Shown piece by piece: positions 39,280 to 47,628 of a stretch of DNA of 64,000 nucleotides (the first letter of the stretch is position 1; each line of letters begins with the position of its first letter). This DNA comes from Planctomycetes bacterium ADurb.Bin069 (GTDB taxonomy: Bacteria > Planctomycetota > UBA8108 > UBA8890 > UBA8898), in the NCBI GenBank assembly GCA_002070955.1, contig MWEK01000010.1:1-64000 (forward strand), read 5' to 3'. The position numbers and the translations under genes were made by a program. A model generated the notes under the pieces. The model was not told the DNA's origin. It did no database searches and saw nothing but the letters and a program-made list of their open reading frames with translations.

Positions 39280-42200
39280 TCAAGTTTTCGGCCGCGCCGC
39301 GGCAACGAGGAAATCGATCACCGCTTGCACGGGCAGAGTTTCCCCGCCCTCCGCCGGGGCCGGCGTCAGGCCGGCCGGTCCGCGCCGAATCTTGCCGAAG
39401 GGCGTGAGGCCCGCGCGGCGCTCGGCCGCGAGGACCGGCAGCGCCGCGGCGCCCATGCGCGCGAGGCGTGTGAAGGCGCGCGCCGCCGTTTGGTACTCGG
39501 GGCTTGCGAGCTGCGCGACTAAGGCGGCCGCTTCCTCCCGATCCGCGGGCGGTGCCGGCGGCACGGCCCGCGGCGCTGCCGCCGGCGGCGCGGGCACCCG
39601 CTCGGCCGAGGGCGCGGAAGGCGGCGGCCGGCGTGTTGAAGCCGGCGGCTCCGGCCGGGGCGCCGACTGCCGCGGCGCGGCGGGCTGAACCGGCGCGGGA
39701 GGCCGGCGTGGGGGTGGCGGCGGGACGTTTTTCCGAACCGCGGCGGGCTTGAGCGCGGCGTCGGCGGAACGTTCCGCGGGAGGAGCGGCGGGCAGCGGCG
39801 GGGGCGCGCTCAGTTTTCGAAGCTGCCGGTAGATGCTCGCGACGAGGGCGCCGATAAGGGCGAGGCAGACAAGCGTCCCGACGACGAAATGCCAGAGCAC
39901 GAGGCCCGATCGCGCCCGGCCGACGGGTGCGATCGGTGCGGGTTCTTCGGGCGCCGCCTCCCGTGGCGGCGGCTCGCGCTCCCGGGCGATCATGGCAAGG
40001 TCTGTCTCCCGGGGCCGATCAGGGACGAACGGCGCGGCGGGCGCCGCGGCCTGAGCCGGCGGCGGCGTCCTCCGCGCCGGACGCTCTTCCTCGGCCTCCG
40101 TGTCCGGCGCGTCCTCGACGTCAAGGTTGAGCAGCCGTTCGCCCTCGGCAAGCTCGAGCGGCGGCGGCTCGGCGGCGGCCGGCGGCGTTTCCGCCGGAGG
40201 AGTCTCCGCCGTCGGCGGCGCTTGCGCGACGGCGGCGGGCCCCTTGGTTCCGAGCGCGAGCTCGATGGGGGCCGGGGGGGCGGGCCGCGCCACGAGCTGC
40301 GGTTCGGGGGCCTGCGGCGCGGCGGGCGCGAGAGGCATGGCGCTCTGGCGCGCGGAGATGCGCACGCTCTGGCCGGCGATGGCGCCGCCTCCCACATCCT
40401 CGGCCGCGAGGGTCATCACTCCGCCTTCCGGGCCGACGGGGAACTCCGCGGTCCAGCGTTCGGCGTCGAGGAATCGATGCGTGCCCGCCCGGCCGTCCAG
40501 CGTGAAGCGGCCGGCGAGGGTCGGCGCCTTGCCCGCGGCTTGGACGACGTCGGGCCGGCCTTGCCGCGACAGGCGCCGCACTTGCTCGACGACGAAGCGC
40601 GGCCCCTCGGGGATCTGGCTCAGAACGAAGGCGGAGCGCGCCCGCGCGAACTGGAGAATCGGGGTCGCGTCGCCGCCGCAGGCCCGCGACGTGTCGCCGA
40701 GAACGATCGGCAGGTCCTGGAGGAACGGCCCGCGCGCCATGTAGCCCAGGTAGCACAGGAACTGCCGGCGGTAGAAGGGCTCGGCCAGGAGCCGCTTGAA
40801 GGAGGCGAACTTGTCGGGGAAAAGAGGCGACTGCACGTTCCTGAAGGTGAGGTCCGAGTCCCAGACAAGGAGGTGCCAGAGGCCGTCCTTCCCCGGAGCG
40901 CGGTAGACGTAGGCGTTCTTGCCGCGGCCGCGGCCCATGGTGTCCCAGTCGTCGCAGATCGTGCGCACGGCGAAGGTGCGCAGCCATTGATCGGAGTTCG
41001 CCGCCTTCTCGAACTGCGGCAGGAAGCCGCTCTTCGTGACGTCGGGATCCATGAGGGCGATCAGACGGAGCAGCGGCCCGAAGTCCTCGATGGTGCCGGT
41101 CGCCCGCGGGGCGAAGTTCCAGCGGTACAGCTCGGGATCGGGGCCCTGCCACTTGAAGTCCGCCTCGACGCGCTGCTCCTCGGCGCCGCGGCCGGGCAGC
41201 AGTTCGAAATAATCGTCGATCTTGTAGAGGTTGCCGCGCTCCTGGTCCGAGAACCAGCGGTCGAGGAACTCCCCGTCGACACGCTCGACGTCCTCGAACA
41301 CGCCTTGCTCGCGGCCCGGAATGTTGAAGAACACGTAGCGCTGCCTGAGGCTCGGCACGCGCAGGTTCGCCAGGAGCCAGTGCACCGCGCGCTCGTGCTG
41401 GCGCGTGCCGTCCTGTTTCTGGCCGTCGAGGGTGTAGGTGTTCCGCCCGCCCAGGCGGCGTTCCCCGAAGCGGATGCGCCAGTTGAAGCTCATGTCCCGG
41501 GTGTAGGGGCTGCCGCGCGCCCTGAACCCGACGTTGTAGAAGATCGCGGCGTTGCCGTACACGAAGGTCCCGTCGGCCAGGCGATTGGACAGGCGCGGGC
41601 GGGCCTTCAGGGCGTCCCACTGCGCCTTGGGGGCGAGCAGGTGGTACGTGGGCAGCCGCTCGTGGCACGTCAACCCCACGAGGTAGCACGCCGTGCGGGC
41701 GGGCGCATCAGCGGGATAGCGCCCCGCCGCGCCGGCGGCGCCCCGCGCCTCGATGTAGAACTCGACGAGTCCCGCGGGTAGGGCGGGGATCGCGCCGGAC
41801 CAAAGGGCGGCGCCCCGGCCCGCGGGCGGGCCGCAGGGAGCGAGCGGGGCCTTCTGCCACGCCGTCTCGCCGTCGCGGCGGTAGCAGATGTCGGCGCCCG
41901 CCGGAGCTTGGCGGCCGTCGATCGGCACGCGCACGACGACGGGTGTCTTGTCATCCGGCGCGATCGGCGTCTGCTCGGGCAGGCCGACGATGGGCGCGCC
42001 GCCCGAGGCCGCGATGCTGTTGGGCGCGCCGGGCGTGCCGAGCTTCTTGGGCGGCGCGAGCGTGTGCGTCTTGGCGACGCCTTGGCCGATGGTGCGGGTG
42101 AGAAGCTGCACCGCGCCGCGCTGCCACTTGGCGCGGAACCGCAGAAAGTAGCGCTTGTCCGGCACCAGGTTCTTGCGCACCGACACCGAGACGTAGTTGT

Positions 42201-43881
42201 GGCGCGGATCGCCGCGGCCGTCGGCGATGATCAGGTAGGCGCCCTTGCCCGCTCCCGCCGCGTCCGTCACGCCCGAGCGGTCGTGCGTACCGAGGGCGCT
42301 CCAGCCGAAGTCGCCGCGTTCGAAGCCCTCCTTGACGAGGGCCTCCTCCTGCGAGGCCAGGATCACGTTGTCGATGAGGCACTCGCCCTCGCCCAGGAGC
42401 AGGAACTGGAATTCCGAGAGGCTCGCGTCGCGGAAGGCGCGATGGACGCCGGCGTACTCGAAGGTCTGCCATTGGGCATCGGCGCGGCTGTCGCTGGCGC
42501 CCCACGCGGCGGGCAGGGCGTTGCCGCCCTCGACGTCGATGAGCTCGAGGCTCGAGCCGAGACCGTCGGCCCAGGCGGGCCACGGGTCGCGGTCGCCGTA
42601 GGTCACCTCGTTGATGCAGGCGCCTTCGGCGGTCTCCAGGCGGATCGTCTCGCCGCCGTCGCTGAGGGTGCCCTGGCACGGGCCGAAGAGAACGGCGCTC
42701 CTGATGCCGTAGCGCGCGCCGAGACGCGCCGGGTCCTTGGCGACGACGACGTAGGATTTGGGGCCGATGCGGGCTTTCGCCGGGAACGTGAAGCCGAAGC
42801 CGCGCACCGTGCACCCGGCCAAATCCACGGTTTGGGCGCTCCGGTTGTAGATCTCGAGATATTCGTCGCGGTCGTCCTCGGTGATGGGGTGGTACATGAT
42901 CTCGCTGATGACGAGATCGGGCACGGGCAGAGGCTTGTTGGCGGCGCCGGGCGTGGGAGCGCCGCAGGGAGCGATGGCCCCGGCGCCGTCGGGAACGCGG
43001 CCGGACGCCGTGCCGGGGATCAAGCCGCCCGCGCGCACGGCGTCGACGACGCATGCGCCGCCGGGGAGCGCGAGGGCGCATTCCAAGTTCGGCGCCGCGA
43101 AGGCGAAGTCGGGTCCGAAGGCCTCGGCGGGAAGCGTCAGGAAGCCGTAGGCATTCAGGACGACGCCGTCGGGAATACGGTACTTCCCCAGGACCGCGAA
43201 GTCGTCGGTGACGAGCCAGCCGCCCAGGGGAAGCGCTTCCCCGGAGGGATTGAAAAGCTCGATGAAGCCGCCGGGACCGCAGGCGATTTCGTTGATCTTC
43301 ACCGCGGGAAGCGGCGCGCGCGCCACGCGGCTCGGTCCCGGCCCGAAGCCGTTGGGCGCTCCCGGCGAGCCGCCCACGGCGGGGCTCTGCGCCCAACTGG
43401 CGGGGTCCCGGGGATCGAAGAGCGGATCGCGCAGCGCCAACGAGTGCCCGGCGCCGTCGGCGCTCACGGGCCAGGGATCGCGGTCGTCGTACCTGACGGC
43501 GCACGCCGTTCTGCCCGCCGGGTTGACCAGCCTGAGCGCGCCGCCCTTGTTGCCCAGGCGGCCCTCGAACCTGAGAGGCGGGCGCGGGAGCCCGTACGCT
43601 TTCTGAAGCTGCGCCGGGGCCCGCGCCACCAACAGGTACTCGCCGGGGAGCAGCACGGTTCCCGCGGGGAAGGTGAAGTCGATCTCGCCCTCGATCCTCC
43701 AACCGCCCAGATCGGCGCGCGGCGCCTCGGGATTGTGGAGCTCGACGAACTCGAGGGCCTCCTGGGGATCGGCGGGGTGATACATGATCTCGGAGATGAC
43801 GACGCACGGCTCCGCGCGGAGCGCCGCCGCGAGGAGCGCGAGGACAGGGAGCAGGGAGTGTCTCCGGCGCAGTGTCTTCAT
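39280..43881 (-). CDS. Giant lamin-tail / CotH-like surface protein
   Basis: This 1533-residue protein is exported by a signal peptide (MKTLRRRHSLLPVLALLAAALRA). It has three lamin-tail domains in tandem (VVISEIMYHPADPQEALEF, VKINEIACGPGGFIELFNP, LVISEIMYHPITEDDRDEYL), a beta-domain, a CotH-kinase-like domain in the middle (TYHLLAPKAQWDALKA, NVGFRARGS, LYKIDDYFE, WDSDLTFRN), a Pro/Ala/Glu-rich stretch, one transmembrane helix (VLWHFVVGTLVCLALIGALV), a second Pro-rich tail and a small helical repeat at the C terminus. Lamin-tail plus CotH proteins are typical of large-genome environmental bacteria and may phosphorylate or anchor surface proteins. The C-terminal membrane helix with about 200 residues beyond it is unusual. 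ATG 43881 was chosen for the signal peptide. Confidence 0.85.
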   Translation of the reverse strand: MKTLRRRHSLLPVLALLAAALRAEPCVVISEIMYHPADPQEALEFVELHNPEAPRADLGGWRIEGEIDFTFPAGTVLLPGEYLLVARAPAQLQKAYGLPRPPLRFEGRLGNKGGALRLVNPAGRTACAVRYDDRDPWPVSADGAGHSLALRDPLFDPRDPASWAQSPAVGGSPGAPNGFGPGPSRVARAPLPAVKINEIACGPGGFIELFNPSGEALPLGGWLVTDDFAVLGKYRIPDGVVLNAYGFLTLPAEAFGPDFAFAAPNLECALALPGGACVVDAVRAGGLIPGTASGRVPDGAGAIAPCGAPTPGAANKPLPVPDLVISEIMYHPITEDDRDEYLEIYNRSAQTVDLAGCTVRGFGFTFPAKARIGPKSYVVVAKDPARLGARYGIRSAVLFGPCQGTLSDGGETIRLETAEGACINEVTYGDRDPWPAWADGLGSSLELIDVEGGNALPAAWGASDSRADAQWQTFEYAGVHRAFRDASLSEFQFLLLGEGECLIDNVILASQEEALVKEGFERGDFGWSALGTHDRSGVTDAAGAGKGAYLIIADGRGDPRHNYVSVSVRKNLVPDKRYFLRFRAKWQRGAVQLLTRTIGQGVAKTHTLAPPKKLGTPGAPNSIAASGGAPIVGLPEQTPIAPDDKTPVVVRVPIDGRQAPAGADICYRRDGETAWQKAPLAPCGPPAGRGAALWSGAIPALPAGLVEFYIEARGAAGAAGRYPADAPARTACYLVGLTCHERLPTYHLLAPKAQWDALKARPRLSNRLADGTFVYGNAAIFYNVGFRARGSPYTRDMSFNWRIRFGERRLGGRNTYTLDGQKQDGTRQHERAVHWLLANLRVPSLRQRYVFFNIPGREQGVFEDVERVDGEFLDRWFSDQERGNLYKIDDYFELLPGRGAEEQRVEADFKWQGPDPELYRWNFAPRATGTIEDFGPLLRLIALMDPDVTKSGFLPQFEKAANSDQWLRTFAVRTICDDWDTMGRGRGKNAYVYRAPGKDGLWHLLVWDSDLTFRNVQSPLFPDKFASFKRLLAEPFYRRQFLCYLGYMARGPFLQDLPIVLGDTSRACGGDATPILQFARARSAFVLSQIPEGPRFVVEQVRRLSRQGRPDVVQAAGKAPTLAGRFTLDGRAGTHRFLDAERWTAEFPVGPEGGVMTLAAEDVGGGAIAGQSVRISARQSAMPLAPAAPQAPEPQLVARPAPPAPIELALGTKGPAAVAQAPPTAETPPAETPPAAAEPPPLELAEGERLLNLDVEDAPDTEAEEERPARRTPPPAQAAAPAAPFVPDRPRETDLAMIAREREPPPREAAPEEPAPIAPVGRARSGLVLWHFVVGTLVCLALIGALVASIYRQLRKLSAPPPLPAAPPAERSADAALKPAAVRKNVPPPPPRRPPAPVQPAAPRQSAPRPEPPASTRRPPPSAPSAERVPAPPAAAPRAVPPAPPADREEAAALVAQLASPEYQTAARAFTRLARMGAAALPVLAAERRAGLTPFGKIRRGPAGLTPAPAEGGETLPVQAVIDFLVAAARPKT

Positions 43882-43909
43882 TCGGCCATCCGCACAGGGG
43901 ATCACCGCT

Positions 43910-43937
43910 AGTCTACACCGGAGAGCGGCGCGGTCAA
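43910..43937 (-). promoter_or_regulatory. Candidate sigma-70 promoter of the lamin-tail/CotH gene
   Basis: On the minus strand TTGACC (43932-43937) and TAGACT (43910-43915) are separated by 16 bases and lie 29 bases upstream of ATG 43881. This indicates the gene is transcribed on its own and not only by read-through from the hydrogenase operon. Confidence 0.5.
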
Positions 43938-43987
43938 CGGAACGGCCGCGCGGCCCGCGCCGAAGGGCTGCCCGCCGGGGCGCCGCG

Positions 43988-44362
43988 CTACCCGAGGCGC
44001 GTCTTGATGGTCTTCAGGAGAACGTCGGGGTTGACGGGCTTCTGAAAGACTCCGGACAGTCCCAGCGCGACGTAGTCCGCGCTGAGATTGAGTTGGTCTC
44101 CGATGGAGCTCAGCAGGTAGATCGGGATCTGGCTTCCCGCGGCCCTGATCTCCTTGACGAAGCTCGTGCCGGCGTCGACTTCCTCCATCATGAGGTCCAC
44201 GATAATGAAGTCGGGCGCCCGCTCCCTGAACTTGGCGAGACCTTCCTCCGCCGTGGACGCTTCCACGCAGACGTAGTTGTTGCGCTCCAGCACGATCCTT
44301 AGGGTCGCGAGGACGTCTTCGTCGTCGTCGATACAGAGAATTACCGGCTTGCCTTTTTGCAT
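43988..44362 (-). CDS. Single-domain response regulator (receiver only)
   Basis: This 124-residue CheY-like receiver has the acidic pocket CIDDDEDVL, the phospho-accepting Asp in FIIVDLMM (about 53), the switch Ser in YLLSS and the Lys in FQKPVNPD. There is no output domain, so it must act by protein-protein contact or in a phosphorelay. Its ATG lies inside the last codons of hoxW (22-base overlap), so it appears to be the last cistron of the hydrogenase operon. The partner kinase is unknown; the hybrid kinase at 32917-34464 is one candidate in the window. Confidence 0.9.
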   Translation of the reverse strand: MQKGKPVILCIDDDEDVLATLRIVLERNNYVCVEASTAEEGLAKFRERAPDFIIVDLMMEEVDAGTSFVKEIRAAGSQIPIYLLSSIGDQLNLSADYVALGLSGVFQKPVNPDVLLKTIKTRLG

Positions 44363-44880
44363 TGCCCTTCCCCATTGCAGAGAGCCGCCGCGGCCGCGCC
44401 GGAGGGGGCGGCCTCGCCCGCCGCGGCGCGGAAGGAACGTTCACGTAAGACCGGCGCCATGAACCGCAGGGCGGCCCGAAGGTTGGCGGCCGCGCCGGCG
44501 GTCAGGGATTCCTCGAAGGACTCGAAATCGTATCCGCGCAAGGCGAGCAGATAGCTCTCGGGCCGCGCCCCGAACAGCGCGTCCGCCAGGGCGAGCAGGG
44601 CGTCGGGCGCGATGGAATGGCTCGTGACCCTGCCGTCCTCGCGCGGCTCGAGGCGTCGGAGCGCGAAGGGGGGGCCCGCGCGGTCCGCATCGGCGAACAG
44701 GACGATGTCGTGAGCGCCGATCTCGACGGCATCCTCCACCGTGAGCTGGTAGGCCGCATCGACGGTCACGCCGGGAATGCGCATCCGTTCCACGGCTTCG
44801 GCGAAGGCCGGGCCCAGGCCGTCGTCGCGCCGGCCGGGATTGCCGTAGCCGATGAGGAGCACGGCGCCGGAGCCCGTCAC
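44341..44880 (-). CDS. hoxW: [NiFe] hydrogenase maturation endopeptidase (HoxW type)
   Basis: This 179-residue M52 peptidase removes the C-terminal extension of the large subunit after nickel insertion. Visible motifs are LLIGYGNPGRRDDGLGPAFA (the first acidic nickel ligand in the DD pair), VDAAYQLTVEDAVEI and VLFADADRAGPP (second acidic ligand), matching the HoxW/HycI group. The GTG start at 44880 overlaps the stop of hoxH (GTGA), implying coupled synthesis of protease and substrate. The C-terminal 25 residues (Ala/Gly-rich, then CNGEGQCKKASR) go beyond the usual family end. Confidence 0.88.
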   Translation of the reverse strand: MTGSGAVLLIGYGNPGRRDDGLGPAFAEAVERMRIPGVTVDAAYQLTVEDAVEIGAHDIVLFADADRAGPPFALRRLEPREDGRVTSHSIAPDALLALADALFGARPESYLLALRGYDFESFEESLTAGAAANLRAALRFMAPVLRERSFRAAAGEAAPSGAAAAALCNGEGQCKKASR

Positions 44881-46319
44881 GCCTGCACCCTGCGATCCAC
44901 AAGCTCGCCCGTGTGGGCGCGGAGCTCCACTTCCAACGGCATGGCGCCGAGGGCGTGCGTCGCGCAGGACAGGCAGGGATCGTAAGCACGGATCGCCACC
45001 TCGATGCGGTTGAGGAGCCCCTCGGTGATGGTGACGCCCGCGAGGTAGTCCTCCGCGACCTTGGTGACGGCCCGGTTCATGGGCTCGTTGTTGTTGGTGG
45101 TGGAGACGATCAGATTCGCCATGACCACCTGGTCGTTGGAGTTGATCCGGTAGTGGTGGAAAAGGGTGCCGCGCGGCGCCTCGATCAGACCCACCGTCTC
45201 TTCCCGGCGCGGGCCCTTGACGACCAGGTCCTCGCCCTGGAGATCGGGGTCGTGGAGCAGTTCCTTGATCTTCTCGATGGAGTGCAGGATCTCGATGGTG
45301 CGGGCCCAGTGGTAGGCCAGGGAGATGTTGTTGGGAGCGCCCTTGGTGACCGCCATGAACTCCTTGCGGGCGGCTTCGGCTTCGGGCGTGTCGATGAAAT
45401 CGCAGGTGTTGATCCGCGCCAGCGGCCCCACGCGGTACCAGCCCTTCTCGGGGCCGAGCGCCTTGATGAAGGGGAACTTCATGTAGGACCAGGGCCGCAC
45501 CTCCTCGGCGATATGGTCGGCGTATTCCTGGTAGTCGAGCTGGTCGAAGATCTTCTTTCCGGCCGCGTCGATGGCGCGCAGGTTGCCGTGGTAAAGGTCC
45601 ATGGCGCCGTCCTCCCGGACGAGCGCCAGGTGGTTGGAGTCGAAGGATCCGAAGGGCGCAAGCTCCGCCAGGTGCTCCATGGTGTAATCCTTGCAGAGCT
45701 TCACCGCCGCCCGGGACCAAACCACCATCTGGTCGAGGTCCTTGAGGAGGAAATCGCGCTCCTCGATGGAGACGTTCTTGTTGACGCCGCCGGGAATGGC
45801 GCCCGTGCCGTGGATTTTCTTGCCGGCGGTGATGCGGATGATCTCCTGGCCGTACTTGCGCATCATGACGCCCTGGACGCCCAGCTCGGGAAACTTCTTC
45901 GCCACCCCGATGACGTTCCTGATGGCGGGGTCGGCATCGAATCCGAAAAGGAGATCCGGCGACACGAGGTGGAAGAAGTGCAGCGAGTGGGACTGGAACA
46001 TCTGGCCGTAGTGCATGAGGCGGCGCACCTTCTCGGCGGTGGGCGTAAGCTTCTCGCCGCCGACGATGCGGTCCATGGCCTTGGCGGCCGCCAGGTGGTG
46101 GCTCACGGGGCAGATGCCGCAGAGCCGCTGGACGAGAACCGGCACCTCCCAGAAGGGCCGCCCCTGGATGAAGCGCTCGAAGCCGCGGAACTCCACGATG
46201 TGGAGCCGGGCGTGCTTCACCTTGCGGTGTTCGTCCAGGAGAATCGTCACCTTGCCGTGGCCCTCGACGCGGGTGACCGGCTCGATCACTATCCGTTGTC
46301 CGGCGTTGGTCTTCGTCAT
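44877..46319 (-). CDS. hoxH: NAD-linked [NiFe] hydrogenase large subunit HoxH
   Basis: This 480-residue large subunit carries the Ni-Fe(CN)2CO site. The four cysteine ligands are RLCGICPVSH (Cys67, Cys70) and DPCLSCATH (about Cys449, Cys452). Cleavage after His455 would remove a 25-residue tail, as expected for protease HoxW. The N terminus IVIEPVTRVEGHGKV is the conserved hydrogenase start. The sequence type and gene order hoxF-U-Y-H-W place it in group 3d (bidirectional, NAD-reducing, cytoplasmic). It oxidises or evolves H2 using NAD(H) through HoxFU. The start ATG 46319 follows hoxY by 11 bases. Confidence 0.95.
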   Translation of the reverse strand: MTKTNAGQRIVIEPVTRVEGHGKVTILLDEHRKVKHARLHIVEFRGFERFIQGRPFWEVPVLVQRLCGICPVSHHLAAAKAMDRIVGGEKLTPTAEKVRRLMHYGQMFQSHSLHFFHLVSPDLLFGFDADPAIRNVIGVAKKFPELGVQGVMMRKYGQEIIRITAGKKIHGTGAIPGGVNKNVSIEERDFLLKDLDQMVVWSRAAVKLCKDYTMEHLAELAPFGSFDSNHLALVREDGAMDLYHGNLRAIDAAGKKIFDQLDYQEYADHIAEEVRPWSYMKFPFIKALGPEKGWYRVGPLARINTCDFIDTPEAEAARKEFMAVTKGAPNNISLAYHWARTIEILHSIEKIKELLHDPDLQGEDLVVKGPRREETVGLIEAPRGTLFHHYRINSNDQVVMANLIVSTTNNNEPMNRAVTKVAEDYLAGVTITEGLLNRIEVAIRAYDPCLSCATHALGAMPLEVELRAHTGELVDRRVQA

Positions 46320-46330
46320 GGGGTCTCCGT

Positions 46331-46876
46331 TCAGTCGTATTTGATGAGCGGGTAGGGCAGATCTAGCGGCTTCCCGTTGAGGAGGGCGGTGAGCGCCTCC
46401 CAGATGGTGTCCGCCGACGGCGGGCAGCCCGGCAGGAAGTAGTCGATCTTGACGACCTCGTGGGCGGGATAGACCCGGTCGAGAAGCAGCGGGATCTCCT
46501 CGTCGTTCGGGATGGTCTTGGTGGGATTGTAAATCGTCGGGCCTTTCAGGTAGGACTCCCGGAGGCATTCCTCCAGGGGAATCGCGTTGCGCATGGCGGG
46601 AATGCCTCCCGCGATGGCGCACTCCCCGACGGAGATCAGGATGTCGCAGTGCGCCCGGAAATCCTGGAGCACGCGGACGTTTTCCTCGTTGCAGCAGCCG
46701 CCCTCGATCAATCCCACCAGGCAGCGGCCGGTGAACTTCTTGATGTCGTCCACCGGGGATTTGTCGAAATCCACCAGCTCGATCAGCTTGAGGATGCGGT
46801 CATCGATGTCCAGGAAGGACATGTGGCAGCCGAAGCACCCTGCCAGGGACGTGGTCGCGACCTTTGGTTTAGCCAT
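46331..46876 (-). CDS. hoxY: NAD-linked [NiFe] hydrogenase small subunit HoxY
   Basis: This 181-residue short small subunit holds only the proximal [4Fe-4S] cluster, as in group 3d. Its ligands are in AGCFGCHMSFLD (Cys14, Cys17), VGECAIAGGIPAMRN and FLPGCPPSAD. It passes electrons between the HoxH active site and HoxU. No Tat signal is present, in agreement with a cytoplasmic enzyme. ATG 46876 has TGAGGA upstream; an in-frame GTG at 46891 overlaps the hoxU stop and could also be used. Confidence 0.93.
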   Translation of the reverse strand: MAKPKVATTSLAGCFGCHMSFLDIDDRILKLIELVDFDKSPVDDIKKFTGRCLVGLIEGGCCNEENVRVLQDFRAHCDILISVGECAIAGGIPAMRNAIPLEECLRESYLKGPTIYNPTKTIPNDEEIPLLLDRVYPAHEVVKIDYFLPGCPPSADTIWEALTALLNGKPLDLPYPLIKYD

Positions 46877-46887
46877 GGCGTCGTTCC

Positions 46888-47607
46888 TCACTGGTGCGGG
46901 TCCGCCCGCACGGCCTCGATGTCGGAGCCGATGGGCGCCGCGTCGTACATGCGCTGCCCGATCGGGATGGCGTAGCCCACGCGCTTGCGGAGGATGGCGC
47001 CCACCGGGCAGGCCGACACGGCCCTGTCCGTGCGCGCGGCGTCGGTGTCCGCGAGGGCTGCCTTCGCGTTGACGGCGATCCGCTTGCCGGGCCCGCGGCC
47101 CACGAACTGGAAGACGTTCTTGCCGTCCAAGTCGCGGGACGCGCGCACGCAGCGCCCGCAGAGAATGCAGCGGTTGCGGTCGATGAAGATGTCGGGGTGG
47201 CTCGCGTCCAGGTCGCGTTTCGGAAAAAGATACGGGTGCTGCGGCGCCGTGATGCCGAAGCGGTAGGCCAGGGCCTGGAGCTCGCAGTTGCCGCTCTTCT
47301 CGCAGAAGGGGCAGAAGTGGTTGCCCTCAACGAAGAGCATGTCGATCAGGCTGCGCCGGATCGCGAGGAGCGCCTCGGTCTCGTTCTCGACGATTATGCC
47401 CGGCGCGGCGGGCTGCGTGCAGGCCGACTGAGGCCGCCCGTTGACGAATACGGTGCACACGCGGCAGCTTCCGTGGGGCACGAGCTCCTTGTGGGCGCAG
47501 AGGCGGGGGATGTAGATTCCCGCCTCGTCGGCCGCCTGCATGATGGTCTGGCCCGGGCGGCCGCGGACCTCTACGCCGTCAATGGTGAAAGTGAAGGTAT
47601 GGTTCAT
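46888..47607 (-). CDS. hoxU: Hydrogenase diaphorase subunit HoxU
   Basis: This 239-residue protein is like the N-terminal part of complex I NuoG. It has a plant-type [2Fe-2S] ferredoxin fold (CAHKELVPHGSCRVCTVFV and a fourth Cys in QSACTQP), the His/Cys [4Fe-4S] motif NHFCPFCEKSGNCELQ and a further ferredoxin-like motif CILCGRCVRASRD with CPVGAI. It is the electron wire between the flavin subunit HoxF and HoxYH. AGGGAG lies upstream of ATG 47607, 21 bases after hoxF. HoxU has the expected length for group 3d enzymes, so this is not a complex I locus. Confidence 0.93.
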   Translation of the reverse strand: MNHTFTFTIDGVEVRGRPGQTIMQAADEAGIYIPRLCAHKELVPHGSCRVCTVFVNGRPQSACTQPAAPGIIVENETEALLAIRRSLIDMLFVEGNHFCPFCEKSGNCELQALAYRFGITAPQHPYLFPKRDLDASHPDIFIDRNRCILCGRCVRASRDLDGKNVFQFVGRGPGKRIAVNAKAALADTDAARTDRAVSACPVGAILRKRVGYAIPIGQRMYDAAPIGSDIEAVRADPHQ

Positions 47608-47628
47608 GGCAGCTCCCTAAACATCCTG

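Noticed and set aside
41908..43911. Open frame of about 670 codons on the plus strand opposite the lamin-tail/CotH gene
   Set aside because: No family-like motifs; the minus strand carries repeated lamin-tail domains and a signal peptide.
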